Shown here piece by piece: positions 36,364 through 44,730 of a DNA stretch of 64,000 nucleotides (within the stretch, counting starts at the first letter, position 1; the number at the start of each line of letters is the position of its first letter). The position numbers and the translations under genes are program-made. This DNA is from Alphaproteobacteria bacterium (GTDB taxonomy: Bacteria > Pseudomonadota > Alphaproteobacteria > Rhodobacterales > Rhodobacteraceae). The notes under the pieces were generated by a model that did not search any database, was not told where the DNA came from, and was given only the letters and a program-made list of their open reading frames with translations. The DNA is taken from the NCBI GenBank assembly GCA_030424865.1, contig JAUHVR010000005.1, forward strand, positions 62,001 to 126,000, read 5' to 3'.

Positions 36364-37515
36364 CTAATCCCTTTCAAAATCGCCCGAAGGGCGGCGGCGG
36401 TACACCTCAACGCGGGGCGCTCGGTAGACCTCGATTGTTACGGGTTTCTCGTCTGATTCTGCGGGTGCGGGCGTGGACGCACGCGTCGTGGCCGTCTTTG
36501 GCGCATAGCTTGGCAAGGGTTTGGATTGTCCCGCACGGGCGGCGGCGATCTCGAACTCTTTGAGCATGGCCTGAATGGTGTCCGAAGACGCTGGTGCACC
36601 GTGGTCCGTCATGGGCACGGCAGGACGAGGCGGCGCGGTCTTTGCCGTGTCCCCCGCTTTGGCCAAAAGGTCTGCAATGTTGACACCTGACAGCGCATCC
36701 GCCGATTTTCGGGCCGTGGTGCGGCGGCTGGGGACCAAGGCGTCGGGGCGGGGTCCCTCTGCGGCAGGCGTTGGCTTGGCCTTGACCTGGGCCGTGGCAG
36801 TGGCGGCACCGCCGCCCAGATAGGCAGCCTGCACCGCCGGATCATTCCGCAGATCCTCGGCGCTGCCTTCGTCCACGATACGCGTGTTTTCAATAAGATA
36901 ACCCCGGTCGGCAATGGCCAGGCTCTGCTTGGCGTTTTGCTCGACCATCAGCACGCCGATCCCAAGATCCTTGATCGCCGCGAGGTTCTGAAACAACTCT
37001 TTGCACAGCAATGGCGACAGGCCAAGCGACGGTTCGTCCAGCGTCAGGATCTGCGGCGACGACATCATGGCGCGCCCGATGGCCACCATCTGCTGCTCGC
37101 CCCCCGACATGGTGCGCGCGATCTGGCGGCGGCGCTCGGTGAGCTTGGGGAACAGGTTGAAGACCCGCTCCAGATTGGCGGCCTCTTCGTCCTTGGCCCG
37201 TTTCGGGAACGCGCCCAGCTTCAGGTTTTCCTCGACCGAGAGGTCGCCAAATATGCCGCGCCCCTCGGGCACAAGCGCAATGCCTTCCTCCACGATCTGA
37301 TCTGCGGAAAGACCGTGCAGCGCGTGGCCATCCAGAGATATCTCGCCGGTGCTGTGCCCTTCGCAAATCCCCGACAAAGCCTTGAGCAGGGTCGATTTGC
37401 CCGCGCCGTTGGCGCCGAGGATCACCACAATCTCGCCCGGCGCGACATCAAGGCTTGCGTCCTGCAGCGCCTGGTGCTTGCCATAGGCCACGCTGAGACC
37501 CTGAACTTTAAGCAT
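36364..37515 (-). CDS. ABC importer ATP-binding protein, LivF family, with about 150-residue C-terminal extension
   Basis: The product has 383 aa, whereas LivF proteins are usually about 235. Residues 1-235 are a complete LivF ATPase (Walker A GANGAGKST, signature MSGGEQQMVAIGRAMM, Walker B ILTLDEPSLGL). The remaining 150 are low-complexity, rich in Ala, Pro, Thr and Lys, ending in an arginine-rich motif (VEVYRAPRVEVYRRRPSG region). No domain is visible in the tail. ATG 37515 is chosen because GGGAG lies 6 nt upstream. The gene overlaps the LivG-type stop by 8 bases. Confidence 0.9.
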   Translation of the reverse strand: MLKVQGLSVAYGKHQALQDASLDVAPGEIVVILGANGAGKSTLLKALSGICEGHSTGEISLDGHALHGLSADQIVEEGIALVPEGRGIFGDLSVEENLKLGAFPKRAKDEEAANLERVFNLFPKLTERRRQIARTMSGGEQQMVAIGRAMMSSPQILTLDEPSLGLSPLLCKELFQNLAAIKDLGIGVLMVEQNAKQSLAIADRGYLIENTRIVDEGSAEDLRNDPAVQAAYLGGGAATATAQVKAKPTPAAEGPRPDALVPSRRTTARKSADALSGVNIADLLAKAGDTAKTAPPRPAVPMTDHGAPASSDTIQAMLKEFEIAAARAGQSKPLPSYAPKTATTRASTPAPAESDEKPVTIEVYRAPRVEVYRRRPSGDFERD

Positions 37516-38239
37516 CTTCATCTCCCAGGTAGGCGCGGACGACTTCGGGGTCGGAAAGAACCTCGGCCGGTGTGCCCTCGGCGATCTTCGTGCCCGAGGA
37601 CATCACGACGCAGTAGTCGCAAAGAGACCGGATCGCATCCATCACGTGTTCCACGAGAATGATGGTGCGCCCCTCTTCGCGAAGGCTTTGAATAAGTTCG
37701 ATCCCCACCTGAAGCTCTGTCGGGTTCAACCCGGCAAGCCATTCATCCAGCAACAGCACCTTCGGGTCCGGGGCCAAGGCGCGGGCCAGTTCCACGCGCT
37801 TGCTGTCGATGTAGGTCAACTGGTCGATGGCCATGTGCCCCTTGCCAGCCAATCCAACACGTTCGGCCAGTCGGGCGGCCTCGGCCTTGGCAGCAGCGCC
37901 CCAGCGGCGGCGATGACCAAAGACAGCGCCCGCGATGATGTTCTGTTCAACATTCATACCAGGCAGCAGCCGGACCAATTGGAATGTGCGCGAGACTCCA
38001 CGTTTGGCGATCTTGTCCGCCCTCAACCCGCCGATCGAAACACCGCGCAGGCCAATCTCGCCGGATGTCGGGGCCAGTGCGCCCGAAATCAGGTTCAGCG
38101 TTGTGGATTTCCCCGATCCGTTCGGCCCGATCAACCCCAGGACCTGGCCCTGGCGCACATCGAAATCGATCGCATTCACAGCCACAAGGCCGCCAAAGCG
38201 TTTGGTGACACCGCGCAATGACAAAACCGCCTGGTTCAT
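37508..38239 (-). CDS. ABC importer ATP-binding protein, LivG family
   Basis: The ATPase has 243 aa with Walker A GPNGSGKST, the LivG segment GVSRTFQLVRLLPGM, signature-region LTYIDSKRVELARALA and Walker B LLLDEWLAGLNP. In the last, a Trp replaces the usual Pro/Ile after Asp-Glu. It starts at 38239 (MNQAVLSLRG), overlapping the LivM-type stop by four bases (ATGA). It partners the extended LivF-type ATPase. Confidence 0.93.
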   Translation of the reverse strand: MNQAVLSLRGVTKRFGGLVAVNAIDFDVRQGQVLGLIGPNGSGKSTTLNLISGALAPTSGEIGLRGVSIGGLRADKIAKRGVSRTFQLVRLLPGMNVEQNIIAGAVFGHRRRWGAAAKAEAARLAERVGLAGKGHMAIDQLTYIDSKRVELARALAPDPKVLLLDEWLAGLNPTELQVGIELIQSLREEGRTIILVEHVMDAIRSLCDYCVVMSSGTKIAEGTPAEVLSDPEVVRAYLGDEDA

Positions 38240-39168
38240 GACCGCGCCTCCCGCCAGGCCGACCAGTTCCGGACCGTTTCGATGAGCCCCGCAAAGCCGC
38301 GGGGAATGAAGTACACGATCACCAGGAACACGATGCCGATGAAAAGCGTGACCTGATTGGGGAAATTGGCCGAGATCGTCTCGAGTATCAGCGTAAAGGG
38401 GATCACGCCGACGATAGGCCCCCAAAGCCGGTGCACACCGCCCAACAGGGCCATGATCACAACCTGAAAGCTCAGCAGTGGCGTAAAGGCCAGCGAGGGT
38501 TCGATATAGATGTATCGCGGTGCGAGGATCGCCCCCGTCATCGCCGCGACTGCGCCCGATACCATGAACAGCAGCACCTTGGCCTGCGCCGTGTTGATCC
38601 CGGAATGGGCCGCGACCGTTTCATCATCGCCGATGATGCGCAGGGCAAAGCCCAGGCGCGACCGTCCGATCAACCAGCCGACAAGAAAAACCAGCGCCGC
38701 GAGGGCCACCAGCATCTGATACAGATGCGCTTCCGTCAGATCGGTCAGGACATAAAGTCCCTTTTGCCCGGTCATGTTCTGGCCCCATGTAATGACCTGC
38801 CGGATAAGTTCGGCCAGACCCAGGGTGAAAATGACGAAGTAGACCCCCGACAGGCGCAGCGTGGCCAGCCCGACAAGCGCCGCAAGCACGGCCCCCAGCA
38901 CGCCCGCCAGAATGATGAGCGACCAGATCGGCAAGCTCTCGAACCCCAGCCCCGTCGTATAGGTGCCAAGACCGAAAAAGGCCGCAGTGGCGAGCGAGAT
39001 ATAATGCGTGGGACCGGAAAACAGCGCCCAGGACGTCGCCAGCACCGTGAACATCGCGATGGAGATACCAAGGCTCAGAACATAGTCCGACCCGAAGTAG
39101 GGCAGCGCTCCGGCGACGAGTAGCGCCAAGGCGGCAAAGACAAATCCTTGGATTTCGGTACTGCTCAT
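38236..39168 (-). CDS. Branched-chain-amino-acid-type ABC importer, permease LivM family
   Basis: The 310-aa inner-membrane permease contains multiple hydrophobic helices, SGPTHYISLATAAFFGLG (the LivM substrate-gate region) and MALLGGVHRLWGPIVGVIPF. ATGA overlaps join it to the genes on both sides. It is part of the second importer, linked to the aldehyde dehydrogenase genes. Confidence 0.93.
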   Translation of the reverse strand: MSSTEIQGFVFAALALLVAGALPYFGSDYVLSLGISIAMFTVLATSWALFSGPTHYISLATAAFFGLGTYTTGLGFESLPIWSLIILAGVLGAVLAALVGLATLRLSGVYFVIFTLGLAELIRQVITWGQNMTGQKGLYVLTDLTEAHLYQMLVALAALVFLVGWLIGRSRLGFALRIIGDDETVAAHSGINTAQAKVLLFMVSGAVAAMTGAILAPRYIYIEPSLAFTPLLSFQVVIMALLGGVHRLWGPIVGVIPFTLILETISANFPNQVTLFIGIVFLVIVYFIPRGFAGLIETVRNWSAWREARS

Positions 39169-40031
39169 GTCGGCTTTCTTCCGAAAAGACCCTGCGGGCG
39201 GAAAAGAAGGATGAGGATGAAAAGCGCATAGGCCGCGGCCAGCGTCAGACCGGGATCGATCAGGGACGCCACAAGTGTTTCCACAACGCCCAGCAGCAGT
39301 GCCGCGATGATCGTGCCGCGGACATCACCAACGCCGCCCATGATCACGATGATCAGAGCCTTGAGCGTGAACACCACACCGGTGGACGCATCGAGCGTCA
39401 GAAAGGATGAGATCAGCGCCCCGCCGACCGCCGTGATGGCCCCACCCAGGGCAAAGGCAATCGCGGCGCGGCTGCGCACATTGATGCCCACGAGGCGCGC
39501 GCTGTCCGGCGCGACGGCCAGCGCCCGCAGTGACAGGCCGGGCCGGGAAAAGGTGATCCAGGCGTAGAGTATGGCGCAAATGACCACCGCCGAGGCAAAG
39601 GCAACGACGCGGTTCTGGGCGTAGGTCTCGCCCATGATGATCACGGGCACTGAGAGGTAGGAATAGTTGAAATAGTCGCCCCCAAAGAAGGCCAGCATCA
39701 GCCCGACGGCGATGAAGGACATGCCGAACGTCGCGAGGATCGAGTCGACCTCAAGCTGACCACGTGATTTGGCACGGCGCACCAGCGGTTCAAGCATGAT
39801 GCGATAGATCAGCCAGTTGGCGGCAAAGGCCACGGGCGCGACAACGAATATTGTCAGCAGCGGGCTGATGTTGCCCGCGGTGTAGAACCAGAACGCGGTA
39901 AACCCGCCGGCCACCAGCATCTCGCCATTGGCCAGGTTCATGATGCGCGCAACGCCATATTGCAGGTTCAGGCCCATGGCGATCAGCGCATAGGTGCCGC
40001 CCAGCAAAAGCCCGATGATAATGATGTCCAT
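39165..40031 (-). CDS. Branched-chain-amino-acid-type ABC importer, permease LivH family
   Basis: The 288-aa inner-membrane permease carries the LivH motifs GLLLGGTYALIAMGLNLQYG, NLANGEMLVAGGF and ALIIVIMGGVGDVRGTIIAA. The start at 40031 follows a 13-bp stem-loop after the binding-protein gene. Its stop overlaps the LivM-type start by four bases. Confidence 0.94.
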   Translation of the reverse strand: MDIIIIGLLLGGTYALIAMGLNLQYGVARIMNLANGEMLVAGGFTAFWFYTAGNISPLLTIFVVAPVAFAANWLIYRIMLEPLVRRAKSRGQLEVDSILATFGMSFIAVGLMLAFFGGDYFNYSYLSVPVIIMGETYAQNRVVAFASAVVICAILYAWITFSRPGLSLRALAVAPDSARLVGINVRSRAAIAFALGGAITAVGGALISSFLTLDASTGVVFTLKALIIVIMGGVGDVRGTIIAALLLGVVETLVASLIDPGLTLAAAYALFILILLFRPQGLFGRKPT

Positions 40032-40055
40032 TTTGGGTCCCGGGTTAAGAATGCC

Positions 40056-40084
40056 GTCCTTGCCCGACAGAGTCGGGCAAGGAC
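40056..40084 (-). other. Stem-loop after the second substrate-binding protein gene
   Basis: A perfect 13-bp stem (GTCCTTGCCCGAC and complement) with a 3-nt loop lies 10 bp past the binding-protein stop and before livH. No T-run follows. It most likely stabilises the binding-protein mRNA against 3' decay, giving excess binding protein. Confidence 0.7.
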
Positions 40085-40094
40085 ATGTCTAGGG

Positions 40095-41303
40095 TCAGGC
40101 CCAGCCTTGCTTGACGCGCACGGGCTTGGCCCCCTGGCGACCCGTTTCAGCGACGCCCTGATAGACTCCGTCCTGCCACTGGCCGACGGTCCAGAACTTT
40201 TCGTTGAAGTTGTTGGCGTTGAAGTTCATGTCGCCCATGACCGTGTCAAAGGTCGTTGCCCGGATGTGTTCAGTGACGGCTTCACGGTCGAGGCCCACGG
40301 TTTCGATCGACTGCTGCAGCACTTCGAGCGAGGCGTAGGTGGTCGCCGATGCCCAGCCATCAGGCGCATTGCCTGTGACTTCCATGTGGGCCTTGGCATA
40401 GGCTTTGAACTTCTCGCTGTCGGGGTTGATGCCGCCGGCACCCAGAATGCCCTCGGCCGCAGCGCCAAAGCGGCCGCCAAAGGCCGGGAAGCAGGTCGCC
40501 ACGGCGGTATAGTAGGCCTCGACCTGCAGATCTTCGATCACGGCCTGTTCTGTCAGGCCGAAGGTGTCCGGCGGATACGACCATGCGACAAACGCGTTGG
40601 GCTGCGCGGCCTTGGCCGCCTTGACCACGGGCGACAGATCCTGCGTGCCAAGCGGGTACGAGCTGTCATAGACGATGTCGAACCCTGCCGCGGTGAACAG
40701 CGGTTTCGCAGCCGCTGCGAGCTCAATCCCGAACGCGTCCGCGACATTGACCATTGCGACCTTGTTGCCTGTCAGCGTGCCGTCGGCCTGCATACCTTTG
40801 AGAACGTCGACGACGCCCTGCACAAAGGCCGTTGTCGAGCCAAGAAGGAAGAACATGCCGTTGAATTTACTGGCCAGGTCCTCGACCTGATCCGTGATCG
40901 CCGAGACCGCAAGATGCGGATACTTGTAACGGTCAAACAGCGGCGCCGCGGCGATGTTGAAACCGGTCCCATAGGGCGCAATGATGAAGTCGGCGTTGTC
41001 CTGAGTGGCAAGACGCTGCACGGCCTTGATGGTCTCGCCGGGGTTGGTTTGGTCGTCATACTCGATGATTTCGACCATCTTCTGCCCGCCATCCACCTTC
41101 AGACCGCCTGCGGCGTTGACCAGATTGGCCCACAGCGCCACGTTTGGCCATTGCGTCACAACCGCACCGCCTGCCAGCGGCCCCGTCTTGGGCGCGACCG
41201 CGCCGATTTTTACGGTCTCCGCGGCCAGTGCCAGCCGTGGTGCCGCCAGGCTTGCCGCGGCCGCTGCACCCAACTTCAAAGCGGATCTACGTTTCATCAT
41301 CAT
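40095..41303 (-). CDS. ABC importer periplasmic substrate-binding protein
   Basis: The protein has 402 aa in the Peripla_BP_6 family. The N-terminus is Tat-like (KRRSALKLGAAAAAS, cleavage near LALAAE). The mature protein begins TVKIGAVAPKTGPLAGG. The first ATG of an ATGATGATG run at 41303 is chosen because GGGAGG lies 7 nt upstream. It lies between an aldehyde dehydrogenase gene and permease genes on one transcript, so the ligand is probably an aromatic acid, aldehyde or alcohol related to the encoded enzymes. That is inference. Confidence 0.9.
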   Translation of the reverse strand: MMMKRRSALKLGAAAAASLAAPRLALAAETVKIGAVAPKTGPLAGGAVVTQWPNVALWANLVNAAGGLKVDGGQKMVEIIEYDDQTNPGETIKAVQRLATQDNADFIIAPYGTGFNIAAAPLFDRYKYPHLAVSAITDQVEDLASKFNGMFFLLGSTTAFVQGVVDVLKGMQADGTLTGNKVAMVNVADAFGIELAAAAKPLFTAAGFDIVYDSSYPLGTQDLSPVVKAAKAAQPNAFVAWSYPPDTFGLTEQAVIEDLQVEAYYTAVATCFPAFGGRFGAAAEGILGAGGINPDSEKFKAYAKAHMEVTGNAPDGWASATTYASLEVLQQSIETVGLDREAVTEHIRATTFDTVMGDMNFNANNFNEKFWTVGQWQDGVYQGVAETGRQGAKPVRVKQGWA

Positions 41304-42723
41304 GCGTTTTCCTCCCAAGATTAAGCATGTCTTCTATTTTTTCTGCGTTCAGCCCGTGATGCAGGGACAGCCACCGGGTCTCGGTGAATTCATCCAGTGC
41401 GGCAGCGCCGCCGAAGCGGCCATAACCGCTGGCCTTGAGCCCGCCGAAAGGCATCGAGGCGTCATCAAATACGGTCGGTCCGTTAATCTGGCAGATGCCG
41501 GTTTCCAGCCGATCCGCGACGTCCAGTGCGCGCGCGGTGTCCCGACTGAACACCGCCGAGGCCAGTCCGAACTCTGTGTCATTTGCAACCGAGACCGCCT
41601 CGTCCTCTGTACGCACACGTATGACCGAAGCGACCGGGCCAAAGCTTTCCTCGCCATAGATGCGCATGTTCGGTGTGACATGATCCAGAACGGTGGGCTG
41701 CAGGACCGCGCCAGCCCATTCGCCGCCCAGTTTCAACTCGGCCCCCTTGGACACCGCATCCTCGATCAGGCCCGCGACACGCGCCGCCGCGTCTTCGTTG
41801 ATGAGCCTGCCAAGTGCAGTGGCCTCGATCGTCGGGTCCGCGGCTTTGTAGGCGCGCGAGCGTGCGACCAGTCTGTCCACAAGGTCATCGGCGATGGCAT
41901 CGAGTGCGATGATCCGCTCGGTCGAGATGCAGACCTGACCTTGATTGAAAAAGGCCCCTGTTGCCGACGCCGCCGCGGCCGCATCAAGATCGGCATCATC
42001 CAGCACGATCAGCGGAGATTTCCCACTCAGTTCCAGCAAACAGCGTTTGAGCGATTTGGCAGCCTCTTGTGCAACGATCTGACCGACCCTTGTAGATCCG
42101 GTAAAGTTGATCCGCCGCACGGTTGGGTGCGCGATCAGTGCTTTGGCAATATCAAGGCTGTCCTCGGGTTCGTTCGTCACGACCGTGACGACATCTTTTG
42201 GCAGGCCCGCCCTTTCCATCAAATCGACAACCAGCTTGTGCGTGTTCGGGCAATGCTCAGAGGCCTTCAGCACAACCGTGTTCCCGCAGGCAATTGGGGC
42301 AGCAATCGCACGAACCGCCAGAGTGATCGGGGCGTTCCACGGGGCAAACCCCAGCACGACCCCCGCCGCCTGCCGCCGCAGGATCGAGGTTCGCCCATCC
42401 GGATGCGGCACCTCTGTGTCCTGCATCAGGTCGATCAGATCGCCGGCTTGGTTTAGGATGTCGCGCGCGATCGAGATGTTGAAATCGATCCACTGCGGCG
42501 CGGCGCCAACCTCTTTTGTCGCGACATCCACAAGGTCATCCCGCGCTGCACTCAGGGCATCCGCCATGGCGGCCAAGTGGTCCAGCCGCACCTTCGCGCT
42601 TGTCTTGGACCAGTCCCAAAACGCCCGGGCAGCCCGGTTTGCGGCTTCTTCTGCCACAACTGCCACGTTCTGGGGCAGCAAAACCGAAGTTTCACCGCCT
42701 GTTTCGGCCGGTCTCAGGTTCAA
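41287..42723 (-). CDS. Aldehyde dehydrogenase, vanillin/salicylaldehyde-type, TTG start
   Basis: The protein has 478 aa. Motifs: GFAPWNAPITLAVRAIA, INFTGSTRVGQI, catalytic glutamate in ELSGKSPLIV, nucleophilic cysteine in NQGQVCISTER, and C-terminal MPFGGLKASGYGRFGG. The last is typical of vanillin and salicylaldehyde dehydrogenases. The start is TTG at 42723, because AGGGGAGGACAAC stands directly before it; ATG codons at 42771 and 42795 have no ribosome site. The gene is divergent from an AraC-type regulator and first in the operon; its end overlaps the binding-protein start by 17 bases. Confidence 0.9.
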   Translation of the reverse strand: MNLRPAETGGETSVLLPQNVAVVAEEAANRAARAFWDWSKTSAKVRLDHLAAMADALSAARDDLVDVATKEVGAAPQWIDFNISIARDILNQAGDLIDLMQDTEVPHPDGRTSILRRQAAGVVLGFAPWNAPITLAVRAIAAPIACGNTVVLKASEHCPNTHKLVVDLMERAGLPKDVVTVVTNEPEDSLDIAKALIAHPTVRRINFTGSTRVGQIVAQEAAKSLKRCLLELSGKSPLIVLDDADLDAAAAASATGAFFNQGQVCISTERIIALDAIADDLVDRLVARSRAYKAADPTIEATALGRLINEDAAARVAGLIEDAVSKGAELKLGGEWAGAVLQPTVLDHVTPNMRIYGEESFGPVASVIRVRTEDEAVSVANDTEFGLASAVFSRDTARALDVADRLETGICQINGPTVFDDASMPFGGLKASGYGRFGGAAALDEFTETRWLSLHHGLNAEKIEDMLNLGRKTHDDET

Positions 42724-42799
42724 GTTGTCCTCCCCTTGCGCGACACAGCAGTCAGCCGCCGTCCGCGTCATGACGTAGACTTGCGTTTGAAACACTCAA

Positions 42800-42816
42800 A
42801 GAAAATTCGATTTTCT
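42800..42816. promoter_or_regulatory. Palindrome in the aldehyde dehydrogenase/AraC divergent promoter region
   Basis: AGAAAAT-TCG-ATTTTCT is a perfect 7-bp inverted repeat in the A+T-rich 144-bp gap between the divergent genes. It may be an operator or overlap the -10 elements. AraC proteins more often bind direct repeats, so the cognate factor is uncertain. Confidence 0.4.
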
Positions 42817-42867
42817 GGTGAAAAAGTTACAAAAACTGGCTAAAATTGATCTTGGGAGGCACTCAAT

Positions 42868-43773
42868 ATGGAAACGAACGGAGTCCTGCTGCACCTCGCG
42901 GGTCTGCAAAGCAGTCTGCAAAGACGTTTTGTGCGTTCTCCTTTGCCTGCCAAAAGCAACCCCTGGCAATTGGTTTACCTTCGGTCCGGAACGCTTCAAC
43001 ATCAGGTGTTGGACGACCCCGATCAGCACCGTGAGGTTATCCTCGATGCGCCCTGTATTGTCTGTTGGCGGGCGGAGCCCGAGCGCTCTGTCTTTCTGCA
43101 TGCAGGCTCGTCCGGGGTTCATTTAGCGGCCGGCGAAGCCTTTCTTGTCTCTGCGCTGGGAAACCGCCCCGAGTCCTACGAACTGGCCGACATGCTGCGC
43201 GGCTTTGTGTCCCTGACGCTTCACGACATGCCGGATCAGGGTGATCGCATCACCCGCGCGCTCAGCGAAATATCCTACGAGCAAAGCCAACAGGGGGCGG
43301 GCCAGTTGGTCGTGATCGAAGCTCAGCTCCGGTGCCTGCTGGTGCATTTGTGGCGACAGAACAACAAGAACATCGAAGCGGCTGAAACGGCAGGCCCTCA
43401 ATTGGCCCTGCTGCGCCAATTCCGACAGCTTGTGGAATCTCATTTTCGACAGCGGCTCAAGGTCAGCGACTACGCGCTTGCGCTGAACATCACGCCCGAC
43501 AGGCTGCACAGCATCACCGTTGAGACCCTGGAGCGCACGCCGCTTGCGCTAATTCATGACCGCTGCCACCTCGAGGCGCGCGCCTTGCTGACAAGGACAA
43601 ACCTGTCGCTCGATCAGATCGCGGCTGATCTGAGTTTCAAGAGCACACCGCAGTTCAGCGCGTTTTTTCGCAAGATGGAAGGAACGCCACCCGGAAAATT
43701 TCGAGCGATGGCGACCGCCAACAACACTGACGCGCAGGGGCAGCAGGAACTGGATTTCAGCGATTGGCCCTGA
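42868..43773 (+). CDS. AraC-family transcriptional regulator
   Basis: The protein has 301 aa. An N-terminal cupin-like ligand domain (WQLVYLRSGTLQHQVLD) is followed by a C-terminal AraC double helix-turn-helix (KVSDYALALNITPDRLHSIT; DQIAADLSFKSTPQFSAFFR). The last motif is the conserved second helix. GGGAGG lies 9 nt before the ATG. It is divergent from the aldehyde dehydrogenase/ABC operon and is its likely activator, responding to the imported aromatic compound. Confidence 0.93.
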   Translation: METNGVLLHLAGLQSSLQRRFVRSPLPAKSNPWQLVYLRSGTLQHQVLDDPDQHREVILDAPCIVCWRAEPERSVFLHAGSSGVHLAAGEAFLVSALGNRPESYELADMLRGFVSLTLHDMPDQGDRITRALSEISYEQSQQGAGQLVVIEAQLRCLLVHLWRQNNKNIEAAETAGPQLALLRQFRQLVESHFRQRLKVSDYALALNITPDRLHSITVETLERTPLALIHDRCHLEARALLTRTNLSLDQIAADLSFKSTPQFSAFFRKMEGTPPGKFRAMATANNTDAQGQQELDFSDWP

Positions 43774-43964
43774 GTTTGCTGTGCGTCTTGGCGGTCACGG
43801 CGAAAGACAGGAAGACAGCGTTTCGGCAAGCTGACAGCTTTTGATCTGCACGCGAAAATCCATTGGGTGACGCGACCCCAACTGTTCGCGGTTTCTGGCC
43901 CCGCCTTGCCCTTGCCGGGACCCAAGGTCTTGATAACAACCCACCGGAAGGTAGCATTGCCATC

Positions 43965-44564
43965 ATGATTGGCCCGGAACATATGAAAGTCGTCCTGCGA
44001 AGGTTTGTCGTTCTTGCCGTCTTTGTCGCCGCCCTGTGGGGGATCCAGATCTTGAACTGGATCACGGGATATGGCCTGAACAGCGTGTTCGGCCTTATCC
44101 CAAGGCAACTCGGGGGTCTGGACGGCATCCTCGGCATGCCCGTTCTGCATGCCAGCTTCGAGCATGTCACCGCGAACACTCCTCCACTGCTTCTGATGGG
44201 CGCCTTGCTGGCAGCAACGGCGACCCGAGCGCTGTTCGCTGTCAACGCCGTCATCGTCGGCTTGGGCGGCGCGCTGGTCTGGCTGCTCGGAAGTACGGCC
44301 ATCCACATCGGGGCCTCTGGTTTGATTTTTGGCTGGTTTGGCTTTCTCGTCACGCGCGGTTTGGTGGATCGATCCTTGGTGGCGCTTGGGATCGCACTGC
44401 TTGTGGGCCTGCTGTATGGCTCGATCCTGTGGGGTGTGCTGCCCGGTCAACCGGGCGTGTCCTGGGAGGCGCACCTGTTCGGCGCCCTCGCCGGGTCTGT
44501 GGCGGCCTTTGCGCTGCCTACGCATGTTCATGCCCCGCGTTTACGCGATGTCGAGCGGCGCTGA
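43965..44564 (+). CDS. Rhomboid-family intramembrane protein
   Basis: The product has 199 aa and about six hydrophobic helices. Rhomboid elements are FEHVTANTPPLLLMGAL (His and Asn of the oxyanion region), catalytic GASGLIFGWFG (Gly-x-Ser) and SWEAHLFGALAGSVAAF (catalytic His). So both Ser and His of the dyad are present and proteolysis within the membrane is expected. The start at 43965 is chosen over ATG 43983; ribosome sites are weak. It lies between the AraC gene and the cox cluster, with no evident link to either. Confidence 0.85.
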   Translation: MIGPEHMKVVLRRFVVLAVFVAALWGIQILNWITGYGLNSVFGLIPRQLGGLDGILGMPVLHASFEHVTANTPPLLLMGALLAATATRALFAVNAVIVGLGGALVWLLGSTAIHIGASGLIFGWFGFLVTRGLVDRSLVALGIALLVGLLYGSILWGVLPGQPGVSWEAHLFGALAGSVAAFALPTHVHAPRLRDVERR

Positions 44565-44730
44565 AGAGCCCTGTACGGCCCACCTCTGACGTCTGGGGCG
44601 CTACGACCCCAAACGCCTGCGGGCGTTCTTTGGATTTGGCAGCCGAGTCGAGCGCAAGTTGGCGCCGCCTCTTGCTTCATCAAAGCCACGCACAATTGCC
44701 AAATAATTTGCCATCCGCCATAACCCAAGG

